This document shows, in pieces, positions 7,931 through 16,072 of a stretch of 17,586 nucleotides of DNA (positions are counted from its first letter, which is position 1; every line of letters begins with the position of its first letter). Origin of the DNA: Deltaproteobacteria bacterium (GTDB taxonomy: Bacteria > Desulfobacterota > Syntrophia > Syntrophales > UBA5619); assembly GCA_023487865.1 (NCBI GenBank), contig JAMDBG010000195.1, forward strand, positions 1 through 17,586. Reading direction: 5' to 3'. The notes below the pieces were generated by a model. That model was given only the letters and a program-made list of their open reading frames with translations. It did no database searches and was not told the origin of the DNA. A program made the position numbers and the translations under genes.

Positions 7931-8605
7931 ATGGAAACGAAAGTCTGTATCTATTGTCATCGCACTCTTGAGTCGAATCGGTTATTGGAAAAGGCGGGGA
8001 AATACCGTTGTAAAGACGAAAACGACTGCCTGGAATACCAAAACGGAGCAGACCCTGCCGATTCTGCCGATAGCGCCGATTATATCTCTGCTGTAGTAAA
8101 ATCTTCTTTGAGTGAGGCTGCGCAGCGTATTGCCGCTTATAAAAGAATAAAAGAGGATCGGACAAAAGGCGGCAGCGGGGAGAGTGGAAAAGCATCCCAG
8201 GAAGCCATCGCTGGGTTTGCGCGGCTGAAATCCGTTTTGGATGTTTTAGCAGTGGAATATAAAGACGATCACCAATTGGCATTTCAATATGACGAAACGA
8301 AAAATGTTGAATATAGAATTTCATTGAATGATGCCGACAGTCATTTGCATTTGACGGTTAAAATGGACAATGTAACCGGATCCGGCTACTGGCTGACAGT
8401 GGCCGGAGAAAACGCCGCAGCCGATGCGGACCCCCTTTATCAAGAGTTCATTTATAAGCGATACCCCGGCAGCCAAAGAGAAGATGTCATTAAGGATGTA
8501 TCCGTCATTCTCCTTGCCTTCGCAGGGGAAAAAGATCTCCGGGCCGCCTTGTTGAACGAATTCCGGATGGAAATCGAATCCAGATATTATAAAAGTGATG
8601 AATGA
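7931..8605 (+). CDS. Hypothetical protein with N-terminal zinc-ribbon-like cysteines
   Basis: A 224-residue protein I do not recognise. It opens with paired cysteines (Cys6, Cys9, then Cys27 and Cys33) spaced like a zinc ribbon or treble clef. A low-complexity Ala-Asp linker (DPADSADSAD, about residues 41-50) follows. A mostly polar alpha/beta region fills the rest, including FQYDETKNVEYRISLNDADS and a C-terminal segment LLAFAGEKDLRAALLNEFRM. There is no signal peptide and no membrane segment. A good ribosome site (AGGAGAG, about 7918-7924) precedes the ATG. It starts 58 nt after pgm and is probably co-transcribed with it. Its codons are more AT-rich than those of pgm and ade, which could mean later acquisition. 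The C-terminal part could be a small structural domain of its own; no function is assigned. Confidence 0.75.
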   Translation: METKVCIYCHRTLESNRLLEKAGKYRCKDENDCLEYQNGADPADSADSADYISAVVKSSLSEAAQRIAAYKRIKEDRTKGGSGESGKASQEAIAGFARLKSVLDVLAVEYKDDHQLAFQYDETKNVEYRISLNDADSHLHLTVKMDNVTGSGYWLTVAGENAAADADPLYQEFIYKRYPGSQREDVIKDVSVILLAFAGEKDLRAALLNEFRMEIESRYYKSDE

Positions 8606-8718
8606 CGAGGGAAGCGACCGATATAGGCAAGATCCCCTTCCCGCCAGGGATGAAGCTGCGCCTGTCGGGTCGGTGGAGTTGAATCGGGGTTCGGGGTGCG
8701 GCGGGGGAGAGTAGGGCG

Positions 8719-10461
8719 ATGAAGGAAATGGCCCGGCTGAAAAATCTGATCCGCGTGGCGCGAGGGGAGAAGGCGCCCGATCTGGTCCTGAAAGGGGGGC
8801 GCGTTCTCAATGTCTTCACCGGAGAGATCCTCCGGGCGGACGTGGCCGTTCATGACGGGATCATTGCGGGCGTCGGCAGCTACGACGGCCCGGCGGTGAT
8901 CGACGCCCGGGGGGGATGCATCACCCCGGGATTCATGGACGCCCACATGCATCTGGAGAGCACGCTGCTTTCGCCTGCACAGCTCGCGAAGGCGGTCCTC
9001 CCGCGGGGAACGACGGCGATCATGGCCGATCCCCATGAAATCGGGAACGTCTTGGGGAGCGAGGGGATCCGGTACATGCTGGAGGCGAGCAAAGACCTTC
9101 CCGTCGATATCTATTTTCTTCTCCCCTCCTGTGTTCCGGCGACCGACCTGGAAACCTCGGGGGCGTCTCTTTCCGCAGCGGACCTGAAACGCTTCCGGCG
9201 GGAGAAGCGGGTCCTCGGGCTGGCCGAGATGATGAACTACCCCGGCGTCCTTAACGGAAGCGATCCGGTGCTCGAAAAGCTGATCGCCTTCCGACAGGGG
9301 ATCCGCGACGGCCACGCCCCCCTGCTCTCCGGAAAGGGTCTCAACGCCTACATCGCCGCAGGCCCCCGTTCGGATCACGAATGTACCATGCGGGCGGAGG
9401 CCCGGGAAAAGCTCCGGCTGGGGATGCACATCATGATCCGTGAGGGGACTTTGGCCAAGAACCTCCGGGAGCTCCTTCCGCTGGTGAACCCCCGAAACAG
9501 CCGCCACTTTTCTTTGGTGACCGACGACCTCCACCCCCACGACCTGATGAAGAGGGGCCACCTGGACCATCTCATCGACAGGGCGGCGGCGGAGGGGATG
9601 GCGCCGTCAGAGGCGATCCGGATGGTCACCTGCAACACGGCGCAGTACTTCGGTCTCAAAGACGCCGGCGCGGTTGCCCCCGGTTGCCGCGCCGACCTCC
9701 TGATCCTTGAGTCGCTGGCCCCCGTCCGGGTGCGGAGCGTCATCAAGCGGGGAAGGAGGGTCTTTCACGAAGGGGTTTTGATCGGTGATGAGACGTCCGG
9801 GGCCGAATGTGCCCGAATCGGCGCGATGAATGTCCGTCCGTTCGACCGGGGAGCCTTGGCCGTCCCATACGAGGGGGCACCGATCCGGGTCATCGGTCTC
9901 ATCCCCGATCAGGTCCTGACACGGCAGCTGGTTCTCGAACCCGCCGTCCGGGGCAACGTGGTCGTCTCCGACACCCGCCGGGATATCCTGAAGCTGACTG
10001 TCGTGGAACGTCACCGCGGGACGGGGAGGATCGGGCTGGGGTTTGTGCAGGGATTCGGCCTGAAGGCGGGCGCCCTCGCCTCATCCGTGGCCCATGATTC
10101 CCATAACATCATCGGCGTCGGCTGCAGCGACGGGGATCTCTTCACGGCGGTGAAGGCGGTCGAGGAGATGAGCGGGGGGCTGGCGGCGGTGCGCGACGGC
10201 AAAGTCCTGGCAAGGCTGCCGCTTCCCATTGCCGGCCTCATCTCGGACCGGCCGCTTGCCGAAGTCGCCCGGGGTTGGGAGAAAATGCGCCGGGTCGCCC
10301 GGGATTTAGGCTCTGCGCCTGCTGAGCCGCTGATGGTCCTCTCCTTCCTGGCGCTGCCGGTGATTCCGGAGCTGAAGCTGACCGACAGGGGACTCGTCGA
10401 TGTGGACCGCTTCGCGCACGTTCCCCTCGTGGCCGGGGACAAAAAGGCGGAAAAAGTGTGA
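8719..10461 (+). CDS. ade: Adenine deaminase
   Basis: A 580-residue amidohydrolase-superfamily enzyme converting adenine to hypoxanthine and ammonia. The N-terminal small domain (LVLKGGRVLNVFTGEI) leads into the metal-binding GFMDAHMHLES with His76 and His78. Other matching segments are ADPHEIGN (103-110), AEMMNYPGV with Glu170, GPRSDHECT (215-223) and TDDLHPHDL with Asp269/270. The C-terminal domain typical of bacterial adenine deaminases is present (GLGFVQGFGLKAGALASSVAHD region; VGCSDGDLFTAV). This combination separates it from the adenosine deaminase family. The start at 8719 has a G-rich ribosome site (GGGGGAGA) about 10 nt upstream; an in-frame ATG at 8728 is an alternative. The role is purine salvage or nitrogen release. 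No promoter is obvious in the 113-nt gap upstream. Confidence 0.95.
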   Translation: MKEMARLKNLIRVARGEKAPDLVLKGGRVLNVFTGEILRADVAVHDGIIAGVGSYDGPAVIDARGGCITPGFMDAHMHLESTLLSPAQLAKAVLPRGTTAIMADPHEIGNVLGSEGIRYMLEASKDLPVDIYFLLPSCVPATDLETSGASLSAADLKRFRREKRVLGLAEMMNYPGVLNGSDPVLEKLIAFRQGIRDGHAPLLSGKGLNAYIAAGPRSDHECTMRAEAREKLRLGMHIMIREGTLAKNLRELLPLVNPRNSRHFSLVTDDLHPHDLMKRGHLDHLIDRAAAEGMAPSEAIRMVTCNTAQYFGLKDAGAVAPGCRADLLILESLAPVRVRSVIKRGRRVFHEGVLIGDETSGAECARIGAMNVRPFDRGALAVPYEGAPIRVIGLIPDQVLTRQLVLEPAVRGNVVVSDTRRDILKLTVVERHRGTGRIGLGFVQGFGLKAGALASSVAHDSHNIIGVGCSDGDLFTAVKAVEEMSGGLAAVRDGKVLARLPLPIAGLISDRPLAEVARGWEKMRRVARDLGSAPAEPLMVLSFLALPVIPELKLTDRGLVDVDRFAHVPLVAGDKKAEKV

Positions 10462-10571
10462 CCCGGGAGCGCAGCCGGCAAACCCCGCCCTGCAGTCGTA
10501 AATGGAGAAGGCGGATGAAGCGGATCAACAGGAAGGGAATTTGACTTTTATAGAGTGACACAGGAGGAAAG

Positions 10572-11873
10572 ATGACGAACAGGGAAAAGATGAAGAGCGT
10601 ATTTACGGAGGCCCTGAGCTCGGTGCTGCCGGGGAATCTGGTCCGGGATACATTGAAGTACGAGGCGGATGTCCTGACGATCGAAGGGAAGAGCTACCGC
10701 CTCGGCGACTACCGCGGGATCCACGTCTTTGGCAGCGGCAAGGCCTCGATCGAAACGGCAAGGGCCGTCAAGACCGTCCTGGGCGACCGGGTGACGGACG
10801 GCCTGGTCGTCTCCAACTACGCCGCCGCCATCGACGGGATCGGCGTCTTCGAAAGCTCGCATCCCGTCCTCACGGAAAAGAGCATCCGGGCGGCGGAGAT
10901 CCTCATGGAGAAGCTGTCGGCCCTCTCCCCGGACGACTTTTTCATCTATGTCCTCTCCGGCGGAAGCTCGGCCCTTCTGGAAAAACCCACGCCGCCGATC
11001 ACCCTGGCCGAGATGCAGACGCTGGTGAAGGGCCTTCTCGCCAACGGTGTTCCCATCGAGGATTTGAACGTCGTCCGGAAGCATCTCTCCCTCGTGAAGG
11101 GGGGGAGGCTGGGCAGGCTCTCCCGGGCGCGGGGGATCGTCCTGGTCGTTTCCGATGTCATCGGCGACGACCTGGAGGCCATCGGCTCCGCCCCGCTGTT
11201 CTTCGACCGGTCCAGCTATGGGGACACCCAGGCCATCATGAGGAAATACGGGCTCTGGGAGAAGGCGCCGGAGAGCATCCGCAAGACGGTACAGAGGGGG
11301 CTTGCCGGCCAGATCGAGGAGACGCCGAAGGCGCCGAGCCCGCTCATCGACCATTTCCTTATCGGGAGCAACCTGAAAATTCTCCGGAAGGGGAAGGAGA
11401 GGGCGGAGGCCCTGGGGATCCCCACCCGCATCATGAGCTCCCGCCTGAGGGGCGAGGCGCGGGAGGTGGCAAAGGCGATCCTGGCCATCGGCGAGGAGAT
11501 CGCCTCCACAGGGAATCCCTTCACTGCGCCGGTCTGCCTGCTCTTCGGCGGGGAGACGACGGTGACCCTGCGGGGGGACGGGATGGGCGGACGGAACCAG
11601 GAGATGGCCCTCGCCGCGCTCCTCGAGTTCCAGGGCAATCCCCGCTTCTTGTTCCTGAGCGCCGGGACGGACGGGATCGACGGCCATTCGGACGCCGCCG
11701 GGGCCCTGGTCGACCATCAGAGCTGGAAAAAGGCGCAGGAGCTGGGGCTGCGGATCGACGACACCCTCGCCCGGAATGACTCCTATCATTTTCTCAAACA
11801 GACGGAGGATCTCATCATGACCGGCCCCACGGGGACCAACGTCATGGACATGACCGCCCTGCTGATCACATAA
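10572..11873 (+). CDS. Glycerate 2-kinase (MOFRL / GckA family)
   Basis: A 433-residue protein of the glycerate 2-kinase family, often annotated as hydroxypyruvate reductase TtuD; the biochemically shown activity of the family is ATP-dependent phosphorylation of glycerate to 2-phosphoglycerate. Evidence: GSGKAS (54-59), SSHPVL (95-100), LSGGSSALLEKP (128-139), NVVRKHLSLVKGGRL (166-180) and SDVIGDD (194-200). The C-terminal MOFRL domain (about 320-425) contains LFGGETTVTLRGDGMGGRNQE and SAGTDGIDGHSDAAGA. A very strong ribosome site (AGGAGGA, 10562-10568) precedes the ATG. The next gene begins 16 nt after its stop, so the two are probably one operon. It would feed glycerate from serine, glyoxylate or sugar-acid breakdown into lower glycolysis. 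Confidence 0.92.
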   Translation: MTNREKMKSVFTEALSSVLPGNLVRDTLKYEADVLTIEGKSYRLGDYRGIHVFGSGKASIETARAVKTVLGDRVTDGLVVSNYAAAIDGIGVFESSHPVLTEKSIRAAEILMEKLSALSPDDFFIYVLSGGSSALLEKPTPPITLAEMQTLVKGLLANGVPIEDLNVVRKHLSLVKGGRLGRLSRARGIVLVVSDVIGDDLEAIGSAPLFFDRSSYGDTQAIMRKYGLWEKAPESIRKTVQRGLAGQIEETPKAPSPLIDHFLIGSNLKILRKGKERAEALGIPTRIMSSRLRGEAREVAKAILAIGEEIASTGNPFTAPVCLLFGGETTVTLRGDGMGGRNQEMALAALLEFQGNPRFLFLSAGTDGIDGHSDAAGALVDHQSWKKAQELGLRIDDTLARNDSYHFLKQTEDLIMTGPTGTNVMDMTALLIT

Positions 11874-11889
11874 AGGGGGCCGCCGGACC

Positions 11890-12747
11890 TTGAACAAACG
11901 TATCGGTATCGTCGGGGCGATTATGTTCCTTTGTGGAGGAGTCGTTATGGCAGGCATGCACCAAGAAACGGTCCCAAAGTCGGGCGACATCCGGCAGGGG
12001 AAATATCCGCTCCTCGTCACCGCCCACCGGGGCTTTTCCGGGAAGGCCCCGGAGAACACCCTGGCCTCCTTCCGTGCGGCGATCGATGCCGGGAGCGACA
12101 TGATCGAGCTCGATGTCCACCTCACGAGGGACAACGAGGTCGTTGTGATCCACGACGACACCCTGGAGCGGACTACAACCGGGCAGGGGAAGGTCGCGGA
12201 CAAAACCCTGGCGGAGCTCAAACGCCTCGACGCCGGCCTCTGGTTCAATCCCCGCTTTGCCGGGGAGCGGATTCCGACTCTGGCTGAGGTCCTGACGCTT
12301 GTGCGCGGCCGGATCCGCCTCAATATCGAACTCAAAAAGGGGAAGCATTTCCCCTACACGATGGAGGAACTGGCCGACCGGACGCTCGCCGTTGTCGAGC
12401 AGGCGGGGATGACGGAACAGACGCTCTTCTCCTCTTTTACCCCCGCCGCCATCGATCGCATCCGGGTGCGGAACCCCCGCCTCCCGATTGCCCTCATCGT
12501 CGATAAGGCGTGGGCGAAACCCGAGGAGCCCGGCGGAGGCAGGCTCTATCGCACACTCAACTGCCGGGCCACGGTCCTGAACGAGGAGAACCTCCGCAGC
12601 GCCCATGCCGCGGGGATCAAGGTTCATGTCTGGACCGTCGACACCCAGGCGGCTATGGAGAAGTTCATCGCCCTCGCTGTCGACGGGATCATCACCAACC
12701 ATCCCGACCGCCTCATCGAGATCCTGAAGCGGCCGGCGATGCCGTAA
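11890..12747 (+). CDS. Glycerophosphodiester phosphodiesterase
   Basis: A GDPD-family TIM-barrel enzyme that releases glycerol 3-phosphate from glycerophosphodiesters. Key residues: the AHRG motif (45-48), PENT (54-57), MIELDVH with Glu73 and Asp75, HDDTLERTT with His88, and NIELK with Glu147, all in canonical order; it ends with the family TNHPDRL. Two starts are possible. A TTG at 11890, with AAAGGGGG upstream, gives 285 residues and an N-terminus (MNKRIGIVGAIMFLCGGVVMAG) that looks like a signal peptide. An ATG at 11947, with a perfect GGAGGA 6 nt upstream, gives a 266-residue cytoplasmic form beginning MAGMHQ. I list the longer form but cannot decide. The gene lies 16 nt after glycerate kinase and converges on the patatin gene with a 24-nt gap. 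Confidence 0.92.
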   Translation: MNKRIGIVGAIMFLCGGVVMAGMHQETVPKSGDIRQGKYPLLVTAHRGFSGKAPENTLASFRAAIDAGSDMIELDVHLTRDNEVVVIHDDTLERTTTGQGKVADKTLAELKRLDAGLWFNPRFAGERIPTLAEVLTLVRGRIRLNIELKKGKHFPYTMEELADRTLAVVEQAGMTEQTLFSSFTPAAIDRIRVRNPRLPIALIVDKAWAKPEEPGGGRLYRTLNCRATVLNEENLRSAHAAGIKVHVWTVDTQAAMEKFIALAVDGIITNHPDRLIEILKRPAMP

Positions 12748-12771
12748 CCGGATCGGCGCTGTATCGGGGTA

Positions 12772-13926
12772 TCAGGCAAGAAACGCCGCTAACTCCTCTT
12801 TGCGGGCATTCGCATCCGCTTCCCCGATTTCGATCAGTTTCCGGATGTACTTGGGATCGAACATGATCATGCTGAGCCAGTCGAAATTTTCCGTTCTCTG
12901 AGTGCCGAAGCGGCGGGTTAAAAAGCGAAACGGACGGGGGAGATCGGGTTCGAAGGCTCCCGCCATCTTCCCCAGGTTGACGGAAGGGCGTAAGGTAAAG
13001 GCCCTGACGAGACGAAGTTTCGACGCCTCCTGCCGCGATTGATTTTCGAGGAGCTTATTCACCCGATCAAGTCCCAGCAGATCCTGGTCCAGCATATCCA
13101 CAAAGATGGCGTTCATCAGGACATCCATAATCCGCGCAAGGGACGGATAACGATGCTGCACAGCGGAACCCCTCTCCGGCAGCGACCGCCGGTGGCGTGT
13201 CGATACCGCCAAGATCCGACCCGCGCCCAGATGCAGCGCGGGCGCCAGCGGTGCATACTGGCGGATCCCGCCGTCCCCGAACCAGGAATCGCCGATTCTC
13301 ACAGCCGGAAAGAGGATCGGCAGCGCCGTGGAAGCCATGATCTGCTCCACGGTGATATCCGTCATCACGCTGTGGCGGTCGGGTCGCTCCCAGATGGCGA
13401 TATTCCGCCCCTGGACCCAGGTAACGGCCTGGCCGGTGCTGTAGTTCGTGGCCGTGATGGCGAGGGCTTTGAGTTTCTGTGCGCGGATATTCTCGCGGAT
13501 CCCGGCAAATCCGCCGCCGGCCGGGGTAAATCCCCTTTCCAGGAGTTTCCGGAGCGGCGACGTATCGACCAAAGCCTTGGGGCCGGCCGTGTAGGGGCGA
13601 CCGCCTGAAAGAAGATGAATCCCCCAGTGCAACAGGCTTTTCGTAAGACTCCAGCCCTTTACATCATACACCTGATCCAGTGTGAGATTGCGCCAGAAGT
13701 CGCTCAGGGCATCGATTGCCTCCCGGAAGGTGCCCTGACGGTTGGCGATAAATGCCGCGTTGATGGAGCCGGCTGAAATACCGGTCAGGATGGGGATATG
13801 CAGATGGGGAAAATGATCCGCGAGGCAGCGCAGAAATCCGACCTGGTAGGCCGCATGAGCCCCGCCGCCGCCCAGGACGAGGGCCAGATCATCATTGCCG
13901 GTTGCCATCGCCCGCCCCCGCGTCAT
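12772..13926 (-). CDS. Patatin-like phospholipase
   Basis: A 384-residue serine lipid hydrolase with the Ser-Asp dyad of the patatin family. The oxyanion-hole motif LGGGGAHAAYQVG is at 18-30, the nucleophile in GISAGS (Ser51), and the second catalytic residue in FGDGGIRQY (Asp218). Such enzymes remove acyl chains from phospholipids or lysophospholipids. There is no signal peptide, so it is probably cytoplasmic or membrane-associated. The sequence from about residue 230 on, including DQDLLGLDRVNKLLE, resembles NTE/RssA-type bacterial patatins. The start is uncertain: the ATG at 13926 lacks a ribosome site, while the ATG at 13908 follows a G-rich stretch and gives a shorter N-terminus (MATGNDDLAL). 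Either way it overlaps the end of the alpha/beta hydrolase gene, so the two are an operon. Confidence 0.92.
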   Translation of the reverse strand: MTRGRAMATGNDDLALVLGGGGAHAAYQVGFLRCLADHFPHLHIPILTGISAGSINAAFIANRQGTFREAIDALSDFWRNLTLDQVYDVKGWSLTKSLLHWGIHLLSGGRPYTAGPKALVDTSPLRKLLERGFTPAGGGFAGIRENIRAQKLKALAITATNYSTGQAVTWVQGRNIAIWERPDRHSVMTDITVEQIMASTALPILFPAVRIGDSWFGDGGIRQYAPLAPALHLGAGRILAVSTRHRRSLPERGSAVQHRYPSLARIMDVLMNAIFVDMLDQDLLGLDRVNKLLENQSRQEASKLRLVRAFTLRPSVNLGKMAGAFEPDLPRPFRFLTRRFGTQRTENFDWLSMIMFDPKYIRKLIEIGEADANARKEELAAFLA

Positions 13927-14689
13927 TGTGATTCAGCCAGACATGGATATGTCCGGCGATCTCCTCCCAGCCCGGCTCGCCGAAAATCCAGTGGGCATGG
14001 TTGGGAAATTCCATGTAGGTGGCTGATTTCCTGTATTTCAGGGCGATCTTGCGATGGACGGAGGCAGGGGTGATCCTGTCCTCGGCGCCCGAGATGACCA
14101 GCAGGGGGACAGTGATCCCGGCGGCATCGATGGCGGTTGCCTTTTTCGCATCGAGGAACCAGAATCCGATTTCAAACAAAGCGCGTCCGGAATCGTACAC
14201 GTAGCGGCTGTAAGCATCCCGCCGCTGTGGTTCGGAAAGCAAATGCATCGCTGAATAGCTGCTGGATTCAAAGGTCGATTTTACAGGCTTCTTCCAGAAG
14301 CCCCATTGGATCTCGGCGGGCGGGACGCTTTTGACCACGGACGGCTTGATCGCCATGATCCCGGCGGGGGCCGCCGATGACAGCAGCACCAGGGATCTGC
14401 CCAGTCCGCGGCCCCCCAGAATCTGGGCAATCAGCCCCCCCATGGAATGGCCCATGATGATCGGTTCTTCATCGAGGCTGCGGATCGTTTTCTGAAGATC
14501 GTCGGCGTAATCCTGCAGACTGACCGTCCCCAGACTCGGATGGGGTTTGTCTTTTGGATCGACATCGTGATAGCGAAGGATCGGGGTAAGACAGCGATAC
14601 CCCCTGTCCGCAAAGAAGCGCCGGTAGTTGTCCCAACACCACGAACCACCGAACATTCCATGGATCATGACAATGGTCCGGCTCATCAT
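13892..14689 (-). CDS. Alpha/beta-fold hydrolase (esterase or lysophospholipase type)
   Basis: A 265-residue alpha/beta hydrolase from the ATG at 14689. The oxyanion region is VMIHGMFGGSWCW (7-19), the nucleophile GHSMGG (Ser82), the acid GAEDRIT (Asp204) and the catalytic His in NHAHW (His233). A cap-like segment (about 115-175) separates the core halves. I prefer ATG 14689 (MMSRTIV) because the family homology starts there and an AGGAG lies upstream; the frame stays open to 14821, but the extra residues are Arg/Ser-rich and unlike the family. The substrate cannot be told from sequence; the overlapping patatin gene downstream suggests an acyl ester or lysolipid. No signal peptide is seen. 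Confidence 0.88.
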   Translation of the reverse strand: MMSRTIVMIHGMFGGSWCWDNYRRFFADRGYRCLTPILRYHDVDPKDKPHPSLGTVSLQDYADDLQKTIRSLDEEPIIMGHSMGGLIAQILGGRGLGRSLVLLSSAAPAGIMAIKPSVVKSVPPAEIQWGFWKKPVKSTFESSSYSAMHLLSEPQRRDAYSRYVYDSGRALFEIGFWFLDAKKATAIDAAGITVPLLVISGAEDRITPASVHRKIALKYRKSATYMEFPNHAHWIFGEPGWEEIAGHIHVWLNHNDAGAGDGNRQ

Positions 14690-14813
14690 TCCCCGGCATC
14701 TCCTTTCAGAAAAAGTGTAACACTTCCATTCCGCAAGCGCAACGGGATAATTCTCAGGCGAAGACCGCCTGCTGCGGCCGGCGCCGAGCCCGACCGACCG
14801 TACCGGAAAACCT

Positions 14814-14842
14814 GTTGACATGAGGGGATTCTTCTGCCATCT
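14814..14842 (+). promoter_or_regulatory. Possible promoter for the Lys/Ala-rich gene and dfx
   Basis: A perfect TTGACA (14814-14819) is followed after 17 nt by CATCTT (14837-14842), only three of six matches to a -10 box. It lies about 80 nt before the ribosome site of the next gene, so it is a reasonable but weak candidate. Confidence 0.35.
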
Positions 14843-14920
14843 TTACGCTCAAGATCTTTACTATGGCGGACTTCCAACGCGGACAAAACGGGAAAATTAA
14901 AAACCACCAAGGAGGAAACC

Positions 14921-15346
14921 ATGGCCACTCTTTTTGACAAAATTAAAAGAGATGTGCGGAAGGGAATTGAAGAGGGGATTGCGGTCGTAAAAGAAGGGGC
15001 AAGCGTTGTATCCGGGAAAATGGGTGAGCTCACGGCTGAAGGAAAACGACAGTATAAGATGTTTGATCTCAAAGCCAAGATACAGGGTCAGATGACCGTG
15101 CTGGGCGGCAGGGCGTATGATGTCCTCGACGGCAGGAAAAATCCTGCGGCGGACGGCAAGGTAAAGGCCGTCTATGCAAAGATCAAGAAGCTCGAAGAGC
15201 AGTTGCGCAAACTCGAAGGGGGGAAACAGACAAAAACCGCGGCCCCCGGAAAACCGGCCAGGAAAGCGGCTCCGAAAAAAGCCATAAACCCGGCGGTGAA
15301 AAAAACGGCAAAGAAAGCCGCCCCGAAGGCAGCGGCTAAAAAGTGA
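14921..15346 (+). CDS. Small basic protein with histone-H1-like Lys/Ala tail
   Basis: A 141-residue protein of unknown function. Residues 1-75 are mixed polar and helical; 80-100 (KVKAVYAKIKKLEEQLRKLE) is a probable short coiled coil. From about 101 to the end the chain is almost only Lys, Ala and Pro (KAAPKK, KKTAKKAAPKAAAKK), like the tail of histone H1 or bacterial AlgP/Hc1-type proteins. Such tails bind DNA or other polyanions, so a nucleoid or DNA-protecting role is possible but unproven. A strong ribosome site (AAGGAGG, 14908-14914) is present. The desulfoferrodoxin gene begins 46 nt downstream in the same direction, so the two are probably co-transcribed. Confidence 0.8.
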   Translation: MATLFDKIKRDVRKGIEEGIAVVKEGASVVSGKMGELTAEGKRQYKMFDLKAKIQGQMTVLGGRAYDVLDGRKNPAADGKVKAVYAKIKKLEEQLRKLEGGKQTKTAAPGKPARKAAPKKAINPAVKKTAKKAAPKAAAKK

Positions 15347-15392
15347 ATCCTCAACCACGGCGGAAGAGGCAGCAAAAAAATGGAGGAGCATC

Positions 15393-15767
15393 ATGGCGAA
15401 TCGATACGAAGTCTATAAATGCGAGGTTTGCGGCCATATCATCGAAGTTCTGCATGGAGGGAAGGGCGAACTGGTGTGTTGCGGCCAGCCCATGAAGCTG
15501 ATGAAGGAAAACACATCGGATGGGGCAAAGGAAAAGCATGTTCCCGTTGTGGAAAAAGTGGCGGGCGGTACCAAGGTGAAGATAGGAAGCGTCGCCCACC
15601 CCATGGAGGAGAAGCATTACATCGAGTGGATCGAGATTATCGCCGACGGAAAAGCGTACCGGCAGTTCCTTGCGCCCGGCCAGGCGCCGGAGGCGATCTT
15701 CCCCGTGGAAGCGGCGAACATCACAGCTCGGGAATACTGTAATCTCCACGGTCTCTGGAAATCCTGA
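15393..15767 (+). CDS. dfx: Desulfoferrodoxin (two-iron-centre superoxide reductase)
   Basis: A 124-residue protein that reduces superoxide to hydrogen peroxide without making oxygen, a defence typical of anaerobes. Centre I (desulforedoxin-like) is formed by Cys10, Cys13 and the adjacent Cys29-Cys30. Centre II, the catalytic Fe(His)4Cys site, is complete: His49, His69, His75, Cys116 and His119. The active-site Glu47-Lys48 pair is also present (KEKHVPV). These positions agree with those known for the Desulfovibrio enzyme. The ATG at 15393 has GGAGGAGC upstream. It normally takes electrons from rubredoxin, and no rubredoxin gene is visible nearby. It follows the Lys/Ala-rich gene. Confidence 0.97.
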   Translation: MANRYEVYKCEVCGHIIEVLHGGKGELVCCGQPMKLMKENTSDGAKEKHVPVVEKVAGGTKVKIGSVAHPMEEKHYIEWIEIIADGKAYRQFLAPGQAPEAIFPVEAANITAREYCNLHGLWKS

Positions 15768-16072
15768 GACGATAAGGTCATCTGAAGCACAGCCGGAAGC
15801 AGCTGCCCATGCCTTGCCGCGTCTGCGGCAAGGCATGGCATAGCAGACCTCTCTATGCGCCACAGCCCCGAGGGCATCGGCCTGGGAAAAACGAGCCGGG
15901 ACCGTTGCAACGCCGGCATCCCCGCCTTCCCTGTCTGCCGACTACCGGCTGCTTAGCGCCAAAGAAAGAACCGAATTTCAGCTACCCGGTTTTATGACAT
16001 CGACTGGTGCGTCAAGGCCGTCAGGATAGGCATTGACACGGTCGCCGCCGGAAAATGGATAAGGCCCCGCTA
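15768..16072. other. Intergenic spacer between dfx and the lacI-type gene
   Basis: No convincing gene. It contains a strong hairpin (15807-15838). Near its right end a short open frame (about 15984-16076) reads ATRFYDIDWCVKAVRIGIDT and stops inside the next promoter; it looks like the C-terminal scrap of a protein but is not reliably assignable. Confidence 0.5.
15807..15838. terminator. Strong hairpin downstream of dfx, possible terminator
   Basis: A perfect 14-bp inverted repeat with a 4-nt loop: CCATGCCTTGCCGC, GTCT, GCGGCAAGGCATGG. It lies 39 nt after the dfx stop. No T-run follows on the plus strand, so it is not a classic intrinsic terminator; it may stabilise the mRNA 3' end. Confidence 0.5.

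Noticed and set aside
8587..9570. Minus-strand open frame of 327 codons opposite the adenine deaminase gene
   Set aside because: It lies entirely across a well-conserved coding region and its translation has no recognisable domain.
10535..10562. Promoter-like TTGACT and TATAGA before glycerate kinase
   Set aside because: The two boxes are almost adjacent instead of about 17 nt apart, so they cannot act as one -35/-10 pair.
10548..12335. Long minus-strand open frame of 595 codons opposite glycerate kinase and GDPD
   Set aside because: The plus-strand genes are unmistakable family members; the antisense frame is Arg/Pro/Gly-rich, matches nothing and arises from high GC and codon bias.
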